DNA of 64,000 nucleotides from Betaproteobacteria bacterium SCN1 (GTDB lineage: Bacteria > Pseudomonadota > Gammaproteobacteria > Burkholderiales > Thiobacillaceae): NCBI GenBank assembly GCA_008923315.1, contig WBSF01000009.1, forward strand, positions 310,001 through 374,000, given 5' to 3'. Positions 19,601-26,761 of the stretch are shown in pieces. The notes under the pieces were generated by a model. That model had not been told where the DNA came from. It searched no databases and worked only from the letters and a program-made list of their open reading frames with translations. Every line of letters starts with the position of its first letter. Positions within the stretch are counted from its first letter, which is position 1. The position numbers and the translations under genes are program-made.

Positions 19601-20457
19601 GGCTGACCGAATGGCAGGTCGGCGATCTGCCCGCGCACGTGCAATTCCAGCGCAACGGCCGCGAGCTGACCGGCTATCCCGCGTTGGTCGATACGGGCGA
19701 CGCCGTCGATCTGCGGCTGCTCGACGATGCGGCGGCGGCCGAGCAGGAGACCCGGCGCGGGGTGATCCGCCTGCTGCGTCTGGCGCTCGCCGCACAGTTC
19801 AGGCAACTCGACAAGGACCTGGGGCGCGAGACCGCGCTGGCACTGAAATACCGGGCTTTCGGCAGCGTGGACAAGCTGCGCGCAGAACTGCTGGACGCGA
19901 TCGCCGCGCGCGCGCTGTTGGGCGACGACGATGCACCGCGCAGCCCGAAGGCCTTCGACAAACAGAAAGAACGTGCGAAACCGCGCGTGGCCGTGGTCAA
20001 GCAGACGCTGCTACGCGACGTGGCCGAGATCCTCGATCTGCACGCGCAGGTCGCGGCGCGGCTCGGCGCCAAGCCGCAGTTTCCCGGCCCCATGCGAGAC
20101 GAGCAGGCGCACCTCGCCGCACTGGTGCCGAACGACTTCATCGTCGCCACGCCGTGGGCACGGCTGAAGGACCTGCCGCGTTATCTGCGGGGCATCCTCA
20201 AGCGACTGGACAAACTGCCGGCGTCGAACGACCGCGACGGACGCGCGATGGCGGGCATCCTGACCCTGCAGAACAAATACCTCGCGCGACGCGAGCAAGT
20301 GAAGGGCGCTGTTCCCGCAGCGCTCGACGAATTTCGCTGGCAGCTCGAAGAGTTGCGGATCTCGCTTTATGCGCAGGAACTGAAGACGCCCTATCCGGTG
20401 TCGGTCAAGCGGCTGGACAAGCTGTGGGACGAGCTTGCCAGACAGCCGCTGGATTGA
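16654..20457 (+). CDS. hrpA: ATP-dependent RNA helicase HrpA (DEAH box)
   Basis: The 1267-residue protein carries Walker A GETGSGKTTQIPK (about 33-45), DEAHERS (about 131), SATI, and the motif VI region NQRAGRCGRVADG. HA2, OB-fold and a long DUF3418 C-terminal part follow, matching HrpA length (about 1300). HrpA acts on mRNA and stalled ribosomes. The only start available after an upstream in-frame stop is TTG at 16654, with a weak ribosome site. Long open frames on the opposite strand here are shadows of its high GC. Confidence 0.95.
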   Translation: MTFPTLHYPDLPVSARRDDILAALARHRVLILCGETGSGKTTQIPKMCLEAGVRPGKLIGCTQPRRIAARSVAARIAQELGSELGGLVGYKVRFTDKVRADTAIKVMTDGILLAESQGDPLLSRYDTILIDEAHERSLNIDFLLGYLKTLLDRRADLRVVITSATIDAERFSKHFNDAPVIEVSGRTYPVEIRWRPIERGEREEASSKKTERATKPDKDAPDQIAAILDATDELAREGAGDILVFLPGEREIRDTAEALRKHHPPGTEILPLFSRLSVAEQDAIFRPTSALRRIVLATNVAETSLTVPGIRYVIDPGTARVKRYSARNKVEQLLVEKVSQASANQRAGRCGRVADGICIRLYDEADFANRPRFTDPELLRSSLAGVILRMKSLNLGDVVGFPFIDPPGNRLVTDGYQLLAELHALDEQGALTKTGRQLAKLPLDPRIARMLLAAEQQRCVREILIIASALSVQDPRDRPMERAQAADEKHKLFQDERSDFMGWLKLWTWYDEQLKHKKTNRQLQTLLQEHFLSPRRMREWRDIHGQLHAQVGELGLRENEKTAGYDAIHQALLTGLLGNIGFKSDDVKARPRSSEGGGRTRQTEGNYQGARGIKLAVHPGSALAKKQPKWIVAAELTDTGRLLARTVAEVRPEWIEAAGRHLLTRMYIEPHWDKDSARVTAYERVSLYGITLAPRRRVHYGPIDPELSRELFIRGALVAGEYDTQAPWLAHNRALIKEIETLEHKARKSGVWLDEERIFRVFDARIPAGLRDAEIHNGPAFEQWRREAEAANPRALFLSREEIVAEGIGADHTLFPETMAIDGVDCALKYRFEPGHPLDGVTLKLPLYLLNRVEPARVDWLVPGLIRDKLTALLKNLPKDKRRPLIPLPDTVTAFLSTEKPGERLLTEALAAWIRRKTGADIHPDDWKGELPAHLVMHFSVIDDGGQELASGRDLVALRAQLGGAARITYGGGPEDNAFERTGLTEWQVGDLPAHVQFQRNGRELTGYPALVDTGDAVDLRLLDDAAAAEQETRRGVIRLLRLALAAQFRQLDKDLGRETALALKYRAFGSVDKLRAELLDAIAARALLGDDDAPRSPKAFDKQKERAKPRVAVVKQTLLRDVAEILDLHAQVAARLGAKPQFPGPMRDEQAHLAALVPNDFIVATPWARLKDLPRYLRGILKRLDKLPASNDRDGRAMAGILTLQNKYLARREQVKGAVPAALDEFRWQLEELRISLYAQELKTPYPVSVKRLDKLWDELARQPLD

Positions 20458-20487
20458 TTGTGGCCAGGGTCTGGGCGGTGGCACGTT

Positions 20488-20512
20488 CGACCTGCCGGAT
20501 TCCGGCAGGTCG
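20488..20512. terminator. Hairpin between convergent hrpA and diguanylate cyclase genes
   Basis: CGACCTGCCGG pairs with CCGGCAGGTCG over eleven bases around a three-base loop. It lies in the 60-bp gap between two convergent stops (20457 and 20518). There is no clear T-tract, so it may work as a bidirectional, weak or Rho-assisted terminator. Confidence 0.55.
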
Positions 20513-20517
20513 CGGTC

Positions 20518-21726
20518 CTAGAACGGCAGCGCGACCTGGCGTTGCGATTCGCTGCCGGACTTGACCCGGTACATGGCCGCGTCGGCGGCACGTATGAGCG
20601 CGTCTTCGTTGTCGCCGTCCTCGGGGAAGATCGATTGTCCGATGCTCGCCTCGACGTCGAGGCCGAACGAACTGAAGAGCGTATTGCCCGCCAGCGCCTG
20701 TTCGATCTTCAGCGCAGCGGCGATGCAGTCCTGCCGGCCCTGTACCCCTTCCAGCAGTACCACGAATTCGTCGCCGCCCAGTCGTGCAACGGTGTCGGAT
20801 TCGCGTATGCAGGCCTGGAGCTGACGCGCCACTTCGCTCAGTACCGTATCGCCGATGTGATGGCCGTGCTGGTCGTTGATCGCCTTGAAGCGGTCCAGGT
20901 CCACGTAGAGCAGACCGATCCGGCCGCCATAACGGCGGGCGTGGCGGAGGGCCTGCTGCAGGCGGTCGTAGAACAGGCGGCGATTGGCCAGCCCGGTCAG
21001 CGGATCGTGTGTGGCCTCCTCGCGGAGGGCGGCGCGCGACTGTTCCAGTTCGCGCAGCTGTGCCTGGATCTGCCGGGCGCGCAGCCGGGCCTTGCGCAGG
21101 GTGCGCCAGGCGATCAGCAGTGCGAGCAGGACTGCGCCGATACCCAGGGTCAGCGTGAGCAGCAGGGTCTGCCGGTAAGTGCGCCGTGCGCTTTGCTGGG
21201 CAGCCAGGTTGGCCGCCTGGTAGCGCGTCCGCATGTCCGCGAGCTGATGGTTGAAGGTTTCCTGAAGCGGAATGGCGTCCGCAACGAGGTGCTGGCGCGC
21301 GGTGTCGAGCTGCTCGGCGTAGATCAGGTCGATGATCGATTCCTGGATGGTTTGTATCCGGTTCACCAGTTGGGTCTGGGCATCGAAATCGCGCTGTTCC
21401 GCGGGGCTGAGTCCCATGTCGGCCAGGGCCTTGCGGCCGCTGCCGACCAGAAAGCCGGCCCGGTTGAAAGCCATGAAATGATCGTCTCGCTCGAAGGCAT
21501 CGGCGGCGAGCATGATGTTGACCAGGCTGTCCGTCCGGATGTGTGCCGCGACCTGGGTCTGCGTGATCAGGTCGATCTTGCGGTTGTGCTGTTCGATCAT
21601 GGTGCGGACTTCTTCGCCGAGCGTATGCAGCTGGAAAAAGCTGTTCAGCGCCTGCGCGAAAATGAGCACCACCAGGACCGCGAACGCGGTACCGGTGGTC
21701 AGGGGCAAGGCACGGGGAGGCTTCAT
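20518..21726 (-). CDS. Membrane-bound GGDEF diguanylate cyclase
   Basis: The protein (402 residues from ATG 21726) has an N-terminal membrane helix (about 12-30), a periplasmic four-helix-bundle-like sensor of about 140 residues, a second helix (about 190-210), a short coiled coil and a GGDEF domain. The active site GGDEF is intact, and an RESD sequence five residues before it is the c-di-GMP inhibitory I-site (RxxD). It should make c-di-GMP in response to an external signal. A GTG at 21750 is an alternative start. It lies downstream of the peroxiredoxin gene on the same strand. Confidence 0.9.
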   Translation of the reverse strand: MKPPRALPLTTGTAFAVLVVLIFAQALNSFFQLHTLGEEVRTMIEQHNRKIDLITQTQVAAHIRTDSLVNIMLAADAFERDDHFMAFNRAGFLVGSGRKALADMGLSPAEQRDFDAQTQLVNRIQTIQESIIDLIYAEQLDTARQHLVADAIPLQETFNHQLADMRTRYQAANLAAQQSARRTYRQTLLLTLTLGIGAVLLALLIAWRTLRKARLRARQIQAQLRELEQSRAALREEATHDPLTGLANRRLFYDRLQQALRHARRYGGRIGLLYVDLDRFKAINDQHGHHIGDTVLSEVARQLQACIRESDTVARLGGDEFVVLLEGVQGRQDCIAAALKIEQALAGNTLFSSFGLDVEASIGQSIFPEDGDNEDALIRAADAAMYRVKSGSESQRQVALPF

Positions 21727-21786
21727 GGGCGGGAATGAAAGCCGCGACACCTGTGGTTTAGCTCAAAATGATGCGAAACGCAGGGC

Positions 21787-22320
21787 TCAGGACCGCAGTG
21801 CGCGCAGGCGGGTGGCGACTTCCGTCGCGTGCGTGGCGGGGTCGACCCGGTCGAAGCGGGCGGCGATGCGGCCTTCGGGGTCGATGATGAAGGTATGGCG
21901 CCGGGCGAAGCGCGCCACGCCCAGATTGAGCAGGCTGTCGTAGGCCGCCGCCGTGCGGCCGTCGGGGTCGGCAAGCAGGGAAAAAGGCAGGCGATGCTTG
22001 CTGGCGAAGGCTGCGTGCGATGCGCGGTCGTCCACGCTGACGCCCAGGATGGCGGCGCCGAGATCGCCGTATATGCCGATGTCGTCGCGGAAGCGGCAGG
22101 CTTCCTGGGTGCACAGGGGGGTGTCGTCGCGCGGATAGAAATAGAGCACCAGCCAGCGTCCCGCATAGTCGGCCAGCCGGTGGGTCTGCCCCGCCTGATC
22201 GTGCAGGACAAAATCCGGAGCCAGGCTGCCTTCGACGAGCCGCGTGCCCGGCCGCAGCATCCACAGCATCGCGCTCGCCAGAATCAGAAGGACGGCTGCG
22301 CCGCCGAGCAGTACTTTCAT
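21787..22320 (-). CDS. Membrane-anchored or exported peroxiredoxin (Bcp/PrxQ type)
   Basis: The 177-residue protein has an N-terminal hydrophobic helix (about 5-23) and a thioredoxin-fold peroxiredoxin domain with YFYPRDDTPLCTQEACRFRD, in which the peroxidatic and resolving cysteines are five residues apart, as in PrxQ. It would reduce peroxides on the outer face of the membrane. The start at ATG 22320 is fixed by GGAGGA five bases upstream; an upstream ATG at 22359 lacks one. Classical Bcp is cytoplasmic, so the membrane anchor is a notable variation. Confidence 0.88.
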   Translation of the reverse strand: MKVLLGGAAVLLILASAMLWMLRPGTRLVEGSLAPDFVLHDQAGQTHRLADYAGRWLVLYFYPRDDTPLCTQEACRFRDDIGIYGDLGAAILGVSVDDRASHAAFASKHRLPFSLLADPDGRTAAAYDSLLNLGVARFARRHTFIIDPEGRIAARFDRVDPATHATEVATRLRALRS

Positions 22321-22419
22321 CGTTATCCTCCGCGTGTTCATGATAGCCGGATCGGCCATCCGGTGCGCGGTGCGTGGCCCAGGCCGAACGGCGATTTCTT
22401 CGAATGCGCGGAAGGCCTG

Positions 22420-22425
22420 TAAAAT
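22420..22425 (+). promoter_or_regulatory. Candidate -10 box of the tRNA-Arg gene
   Basis: TAAAAT lies 18 bp before the tRNA 5' end and is followed by the GC-rich stretch CGCGGCG, a discriminator typical of stable-RNA promoters. The -35 region (about 22397-22402) is a poor match. Suggestive only. Confidence 0.35.
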
Positions 22426-22443
22426 CGCGGCGTTTCACCGCAC

Positions 22444-22519
22444 GCCCCCGTAGCTCAGTGGATAGAGCATCCCCCTCCTAAGGGGAGGGTCACACGTTCG
22501 ATTCGTGTCGGGGGCGCCA
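22444..22519 (+). tRNA. tRNA-Arg (anticodon CCT)
   Basis: The cloverleaf is complete: acceptor GCCCCCG paired with CGGGGGC, D arm GCTC/GAGC, anticodon stem TCCCC/GGGGA with loop CTCCTAA giving anticodon CCT, T arm with GTTCGATTC and an encoded CCA. It reads AGG codons. Confidence 0.96.
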
Positions 22520-22527
22520 GAATCAGG

Positions 22528-22568
22528 GTTTTTCAGGTGAGTGATGATTGGATGCTTGCCTGAAAAAC
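22528..22568. repeat. Inverted repeat after tRNA-Arg
   Basis: GTTTTTCAGG (22528-22537) and CCTGAAAAAC (22559-22568) can form a ten-base stem with a 21-base loop. It starts nine bases after the tRNA 3' end and could help end or process the tRNA transcript, though no T-run follows the stem. Confidence 0.45.
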
Positions 22569-22601
22569 GGCCATGGGCAACCGTGGCCGGCGAGCACCCA
22601 T

Positions 22602-22633
22602 AAAAAAGCCCGCCCCCAGGGGACGGGCTTTCG
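22602..22633 (-). terminator. Rho-independent terminator of the CmpX-like channel gene
   Basis: On the minus strand AAGCCCG and CGGGCTT form a stem around a GC-rich loop, followed by a run of T. It begins about 15 bases after the stop of the channel gene at 22649. Confidence 0.85.
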
Positions 22634-22648
22634 ATTGCCGCTGAAGGG

Positions 22649-24124
22649 TCAGGGCTTGTCGTCCTTGCGCAGCCGGGCGAGCCAGTATTCCATCTGCTTG
22701 CCGGCCGCTTCCCGGCCACCGAGTCCGAAGGACAGGGCCACCGCCACCGCGACGGCGCCGAAGACGAACGCGAAGGCCATGTTCACGATGTCGTCGGCGA
22801 TACCCATCGCCGACAGGCCCAGCGCCAGCACCAGACCGAGAATCGCGAAGCGCACAATGCCGGCAAGGCCCACGGCACCGTCGCTGCTGGCGCGCAGTAC
22901 GGCCCGGTGCGCCAGACTGGCCAGCCAGAAACCGACCAGCAGGATGCCGACGCCCAGCAGCACGTCGCCGCCGAACTGGATGAAGAGTCCCACCAGCAGT
23001 TCGACCTGGGTGAAGTCGAGCCGGTTGGCGGCCTCGACGGTGGCGAACAGCATGGCGAAGAAGATCGCGACGCGGCGGACCAGTTCCGTGGCCTTGAAGC
23101 TGTCGGTGAAGACATGCGCCAGCCCCATCTTCGCGGGCAGATGGTTGAGGCCGGCGCTGTCCAGCAGATTGGCCAGGAGGCCGGCCGCGAAGCGCGCCAC
23201 GTACCACGTGACGAACAGGATCAGCACGGCGGCGAAGATGTTGGGCAGGGCGTTCATCATCATGCCGAGCATGTCGATTGCAGGGCCCGAAATGGCGGTG
23301 ATCTGGAGTGCGTCGAGCGCCGCGACCAGGGCGGGCACGAAGACCAGGATGAACACCAGGATGCCGGCCAGCCGCGACAGTTCGAGGCGGTCCTTCAGGC
23401 CGGCCGACTCGCCCAGCCGGTCTGCGCCGATGGCGCTCAGCAGATTCGTGACCAGGCCGCGCAGGACGCGCGCGATCATCCAGCCCGCGAAGGTGATGAC
23501 GGCGGCCGCGAAAATGTTCGGCAGCATGGCCAGGAAGTGGTCGACCATGTTGCGCACCGGATCGAGCATGCCGTCGAGCTGGAAGACGCCGAGAATCGCC
23601 GGCAGGAACAGCAGGATGACGAGCCAGAACAGCACGTTGCCGACGTTTTCGCCGGGATGTTTCATGCCGGCATGTTCGACCAGCTTTTCGTCCCAGCGGG
23701 TGGCCTGCAGCGCCCGGTTGGCGACGGTCTTGACGAGACTCGCGGCCAGCCAGGCGACGAGCGTCAGCACGGCACCCGCCAGCAGGTGCGGGAGATAGGC
23801 CATGATCCGGGCCATCATGTCGGCCAGCGGTCCGGACAGCTGTTCGAGATTCAGGGTGTTGAACACGCCGAGCAGGGTCGCGAGGAGAACGAACCAGAAC
23901 ACGGCCAGTGCGGTACCGCCCTCGATATCCATCGGCTTGCCGACCGAGGTGGCGACGAATCCGTTGACGCGGGCGAGGGACAGGAGCTTGCGCACACCGG
24001 CACGCGCAAGAAGCGCCAGCACGTAGCCGACCACCAGGATGCCGATGGCGCCAAGTATGCCGGGCAGGTGGGCGCCCAGGGCATTTTGCAGCGCCGCGGA
24101 AAAGTTACTCAGGTCCATATTCAT
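22649..24124 (-). CDS. Mechanosensitive-channel-like membrane protein (CmpX/TM_helix type)
   Basis: The 491-residue protein consists of repeated membrane-helix units with the internal pattern LPNIFAAxxIxxxxWxxA (seen three times, at about 110, 200 and 300), characteristic of PF05552 TM_helix proteins such as Pseudomonas CmpX. The C-terminal part resembles the pore-lining region of MscS with a glycine-rich FGLGGREAAGK end, but the large cytoplasmic MscS domain is missing. It probably affects membrane tension response or envelope stress. The ATG at 24124 follows GGAG by seven bases, and a clear terminator follows the gene. Confidence 0.82.
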   Translation of the reverse strand: MNMDLSNFSAALQNALGAHLPGILGAIGILVVGYVLALLARAGVRKLLSLARVNGFVATSVGKPMDIEGGTALAVFWFVLLATLLGVFNTLNLEQLSGPLADMMARIMAYLPHLLAGAVLTLVAWLAASLVKTVANRALQATRWDEKLVEHAGMKHPGENVGNVLFWLVILLFLPAILGVFQLDGMLDPVRNMVDHFLAMLPNIFAAAVITFAGWMIARVLRGLVTNLLSAIGADRLGESAGLKDRLELSRLAGILVFILVFVPALVAALDALQITAISGPAIDMLGMMMNALPNIFAAVLILFVTWYVARFAAGLLANLLDSAGLNHLPAKMGLAHVFTDSFKATELVRRVAIFFAMLFATVEAANRLDFTQVELLVGLFIQFGGDVLLGVGILLVGFWLASLAHRAVLRASSDGAVGLAGIVRFAILGLVLALGLSAMGIADDIVNMAFAFVFGAVAVAVALSFGLGGREAAGKQMEYWLARLRKDDKP

Positions 24125-24193
24125 TGTTGCTCCTTCGCCGGTATGTTTTTACTGGGGGCGTGCGCGGCCGTTGCGGCCGCGTACCAGAGTTTC

Positions 24194-24226
24194 CCACATA
24201 TTATTTTTGCACAAAATAATATGTGG
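24194..24226. promoter_or_regulatory. Perfect AT-rich inverted repeat upstream of the channel gene
   Basis: CCACATATTATTTT and AAAATAATATGTGG are perfect 14-base arms around TGCAC. The element lies about 70 bp before the start at 24124, in a strongly AT-rich island within GC-rich DNA. It may be an operator, or a hairpin in the 5' leader. No T-run suggests it is not a simple terminator. Confidence 0.55.
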
Positions 24227-24390
24227 CGGTCTGACCGGAACTGTTAAATTGGTTTAGGGAACGGGAGAGGCCGCACGGGATGGCGAGATGGCAGGCAAGG
24301 AACGCGCATGCGCGCTGCCCCGGGCTGGAGCCGATGCATGCAGTGCGAACGAGATGGTAGTTGTATGGCCAGCCTTATCGAGGGATAAGG

Positions 24391-24466
24391 TGGCGTCCCC
24401 ACGGGGATTCGAACCCCGGTTATCGCCGTGAAAGGGCGGTGTCCTAGGCCTCTAGACGATGGGGAC
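24391..24466 (-). tRNA. tRNA-Glu (anticodon TTC)
   Basis: On the minus strand the acceptor GTCCCCA pairs with TGGGGAC, the anticodon stem CCGCC/GGCGG-type encloses loop CTTTCAC (anticodon TTC), the T arm has GTTCGAATC, and CCA is encoded. It reads GAA/GAG codons. Confidence 0.96.
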
Positions 24467-24497
24467 CCGGACGACGGACCGTGCCGTCGAAAACTGC

Positions 24498-24683
24498 CTA
24501 CTGCTTTCTGGACATCTGCGTAAGGGTGACGCCGAGCAGCAAACCGACGAAACCCAATGGTACCAAGCGCAGCCAGAATTCGGCCTGTTCGGCGCCATGA
24601 AACATCTGCCAGAACCCGACAATCAGTCCGACGACGCTCAGTATCAGTCCCAGCAAGGTGGTGATGACGCCAAGTTTGTGCAT
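24498..24683 (-). CDS. Small two-helix membrane protein
   Basis: This frame encodes 61 residues starting MHKLGVITTLLGLILSVVGL and containing a second hydrophobic helix (LVPLGFVGLLLGVTLTQM), so it should span the membrane twice. The ATG at 24683 is preceded by only a weak AGGCA. It lies between tRNA-Ala and tRNA-Glu on the same strand and may be transcribed with them. I do not recognise a family. Confidence 0.6.
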   Translation of the reverse strand: MHKLGVITTLLGLILSVVGLIVGFWQMFHGAEQAEFWLRLVPLGFVGLLLGVTLTQMSRKQ

Positions 24684-24700
24684 CGTACTGCCTGTTGAGT

Positions 24701-24776
<76 letters not shown>

Positions 24777-24835
24777 AACGAAGCCGCGCATTCTATACAT
24801 GGCCCACGGGCTTGTAAAGCGCGTGGGCGAGAAAA

Positions 24836-26227
24836 TCACGCGTCCGTATCGGGGAACAGCTTGCCGGGGTTGAGCAGGCCTTGCGGGTCGAACTGCTGTT
24901 TGATGGTGCGCATGAGGGCCAGTGTCGGCGGGTCGATTTCGCGCGGCAGGAAACGGCGTTTTTCCGTACCGATGCCATGTTCGCCGGACAGTGTGCCGCC
25001 GAGCGCGAGCACCTTTGCCATGAGGGCGTCGAGCGCGGCATGCGCGCGCGCCATTTCGCCGGCATCGTCGGGATGCACCATGAGATTGACATGCAGGTTG
25101 CCGTTGCCGGCATGGCCGAAGGACACGATGGGCAGGCGGTGCGTTTCGGCGGTGGCATCGATGAAATCGACGAAATCGGCCAGCTGGGAGACCGGCACCA
25201 CGACGTCTTCGTTGATCTTGAGGGGGGCGATGCGCTTGACCGCGTGCGACAGCGATTTGCGTGCGGCCCACAGTTGCGCGATGGCTTCGCGCGCAAAGCC
25301 GCTTTTCATTTCGAGCAGGCCAGGGCCCTGCAGCGCGGCCTGCAGCGCGGCGATCTGGCGGGGCACGTCCTCGGCAGCGCCATCGGCTTCGACGACCAGC
25401 AGGGCGCGCGTGCCGGATGCAAGGTCGTCCGCCGCGCCGGTTGGCCGGATGGCGTCGATGGCGCGCGCATCCATGAATTCGAGCGCGGACGGCGCGACGG
25501 GCTGACGCATGATGCGGATGACGGCATCGAGCGCGTCGCGCGCCGATGCGAAGCAGAGACGCAGGGTGGCGACGGTCTCGGGGGCGGGCAGCAGTTTCAG
25601 TGTGGCTTCAGTGATGAGCGCGAGGGTGCCTTCCGAGCCGACCAGCAGGCGGGTCAAGTCGAAGCCGGTGACGCCCTTGGTGGTGCGGCAGCCCGTGCGG
25701 ATTGCTTCGCCGGCACCGGTCACGGCGCGCAGGCCCAGCACGTAGTCGCGGGTGACGCCGTATTTGACGGCGCGCGGACCGGCGGCATTCATCGCCAGAT
25801 TGCCGCCGATGCGGCTGTAGGGACCGCTGCCGGGGTCGGGGGGATAAAACAGGCCGGCCTCGCGCGCGAGCCGGTCGATGTCTTCGGTGACCATGCCGGT
25901 CTCGACGACGACGAGCCGGTCGTCGGGGTTGAATTCGATCACGCGCCGCATGCATTCGAAGCTGACGACGACGCTGCCGGGCGCGGGCAGTGCGCCGCCG
26001 ACATTGCCCGACCCTGCGCCGCGCGGTGTCAGCGCGACCGTGTGTGCGCATGCGACGCGGGCGAGCGCGAGTACGTCGTCGTGCGAGTTCGGGAACAGCA
26101 CGGCGTCGGGCATGACCTGGCGCGGCGTCTCGTCGCTGGCGTAGAGGGTGCGGGTGGCGGCATCGTCAAAGACGCGGTTTTCCCCCAGGGCAGTGCGAAA
26201 GGCGGCCAGCGCGCGAGCGCTCAGCAT
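24836..26227 (-). CDS. FAD-linked oxidase, glycolate oxidase GlcD / D-lactate dehydrogenase family
   Basis: The 463-residue protein has the FAD_binding_4 region (PRGAGSGNVGG and PPDPGSGPYSRIGGNLAMNA, about 75-165) and the FAD-oxidase C-terminal domain (SFGHAGNGNLHVNLMV, GTLSGEHGIGTEKR). The HGIG and GHAGNGN motifs are typical of 2-hydroxyacid dehydrogenases of the GlcD/DLD family. Substrate is not decidable; no glcE or glcF gene is nearby, so a single-subunit D-lactate or 2-hydroxyacid dehydrogenase is likeliest. The start at 26227 follows the SseB-like gene stop by four bases. Confidence 0.85.
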   Translation of the reverse strand: MLSARALAAFRTALGENRVFDDAATRTLYASDETPRQVMPDAVLFPNSHDDVLALARVACAHTVALTPRGAGSGNVGGALPAPGSVVVSFECMRRVIEFNPDDRLVVVETGMVTEDIDRLAREAGLFYPPDPGSGPYSRIGGNLAMNAAGPRAVKYGVTRDYVLGLRAVTGAGEAIRTGCRTTKGVTGFDLTRLLVGSEGTLALITEATLKLLPAPETVATLRLCFASARDALDAVIRIMRQPVAPSALEFMDARAIDAIRPTGAADDLASGTRALLVVEADGAAEDVPRQIAALQAALQGPGLLEMKSGFAREAIAQLWAARKSLSHAVKRIAPLKINEDVVVPVSQLADFVDFIDATAETHRLPIVSFGHAGNGNLHVNLMVHPDDAGEMARAHAALDALMAKVLALGGTLSGEHGIGTEKRRFLPREIDPPTLALMRTIKQQFDPQGLLNPGKLFPDTDA

Positions 26228-26231
26228 GGCG

Positions 26232-26651
26232 TCAGGCCGGGTGTTCGGGGGGCAGGCGGGCAATCAGCTGACCGACCATGTCGGCATCGAAATCCATGCC
26301 GACGTCCCAGCCCGGATTGAGCGTGATGGGCACGCCGCCGCCGAGGCGGCGCAACAGCCAGGAAAATTCGGTCAGCAGGCCGCCGGTGAACTCTGGGAAA
26401 TGCTCGGCCATCGGCTTGGCGCGCTCCGGGCTGGTGAACAGGACCAGCACGCGGGTTCCGTCCTCGTCCTCGATGATCAGCGGTTCGGCCTGAGTGGAGC
26501 GCTGAAAGCCCTGAATCGGGTTTTTCTCGTCGCGTACCGGCATGAACACCTGTTCGTCGACGAGACGCAATACGAAGGCTTCGGGATCGAGCGAACCGCT
26601 GTGTACGGCGACGAGCTGTTCTTCGAGCGGGTTATGGGGGACGAAAGTCAT
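26232..26651 (-). CDS. SseB-family protein
   Basis: The 139-residue protein starts MTFVPHNPLEEQLVAVHSGS and contains the SseB pattern LVLFTSPERAKPMAEHFPEF followed by LTLNPG-like ITLNPGWD. SseB domains (PF07179) are of unclear biochemical function; the family is named for an E. coli protein once linked to serine sensitivity. The start at ATG 26651 is preferred over an upstream frame extension on family length. It precedes and probably shares a transcript with the FAD-linked oxidase. Confidence 0.78.
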   Translation of the reverse strand: MTFVPHNPLEEQLVAVHSGSLDPEAFVLRLVDEQVFMPVRDEKNPIQGFQRSTQAEPLIIEDEDGTRVLVLFTSPERAKPMAEHFPEFTGGLLTEFSWLLRRLGGGVPITLNPGWDVGMDFDADMVGQLIARLPPEHPA

Positions 26652-26761
26652 GTCGGGATTCCGGTAACGCTGCAGTGTACTCCAGCCGGCACGGCCGGGA
26701 CGCGGCGTGCGCAGCGGGATATGGTTAAATTGTTTCACATAACGCGTCAGGGAGCGATGCG

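Noticed and set aside
15121..19806. Open frame of 1561 codons on the minus strand
   Set aside because: It lies antisense to hrpA and the permease gene, is rich in Arg, Gly and Pro as expected from a GC-rich shadow frame, and has no recognisable domain.
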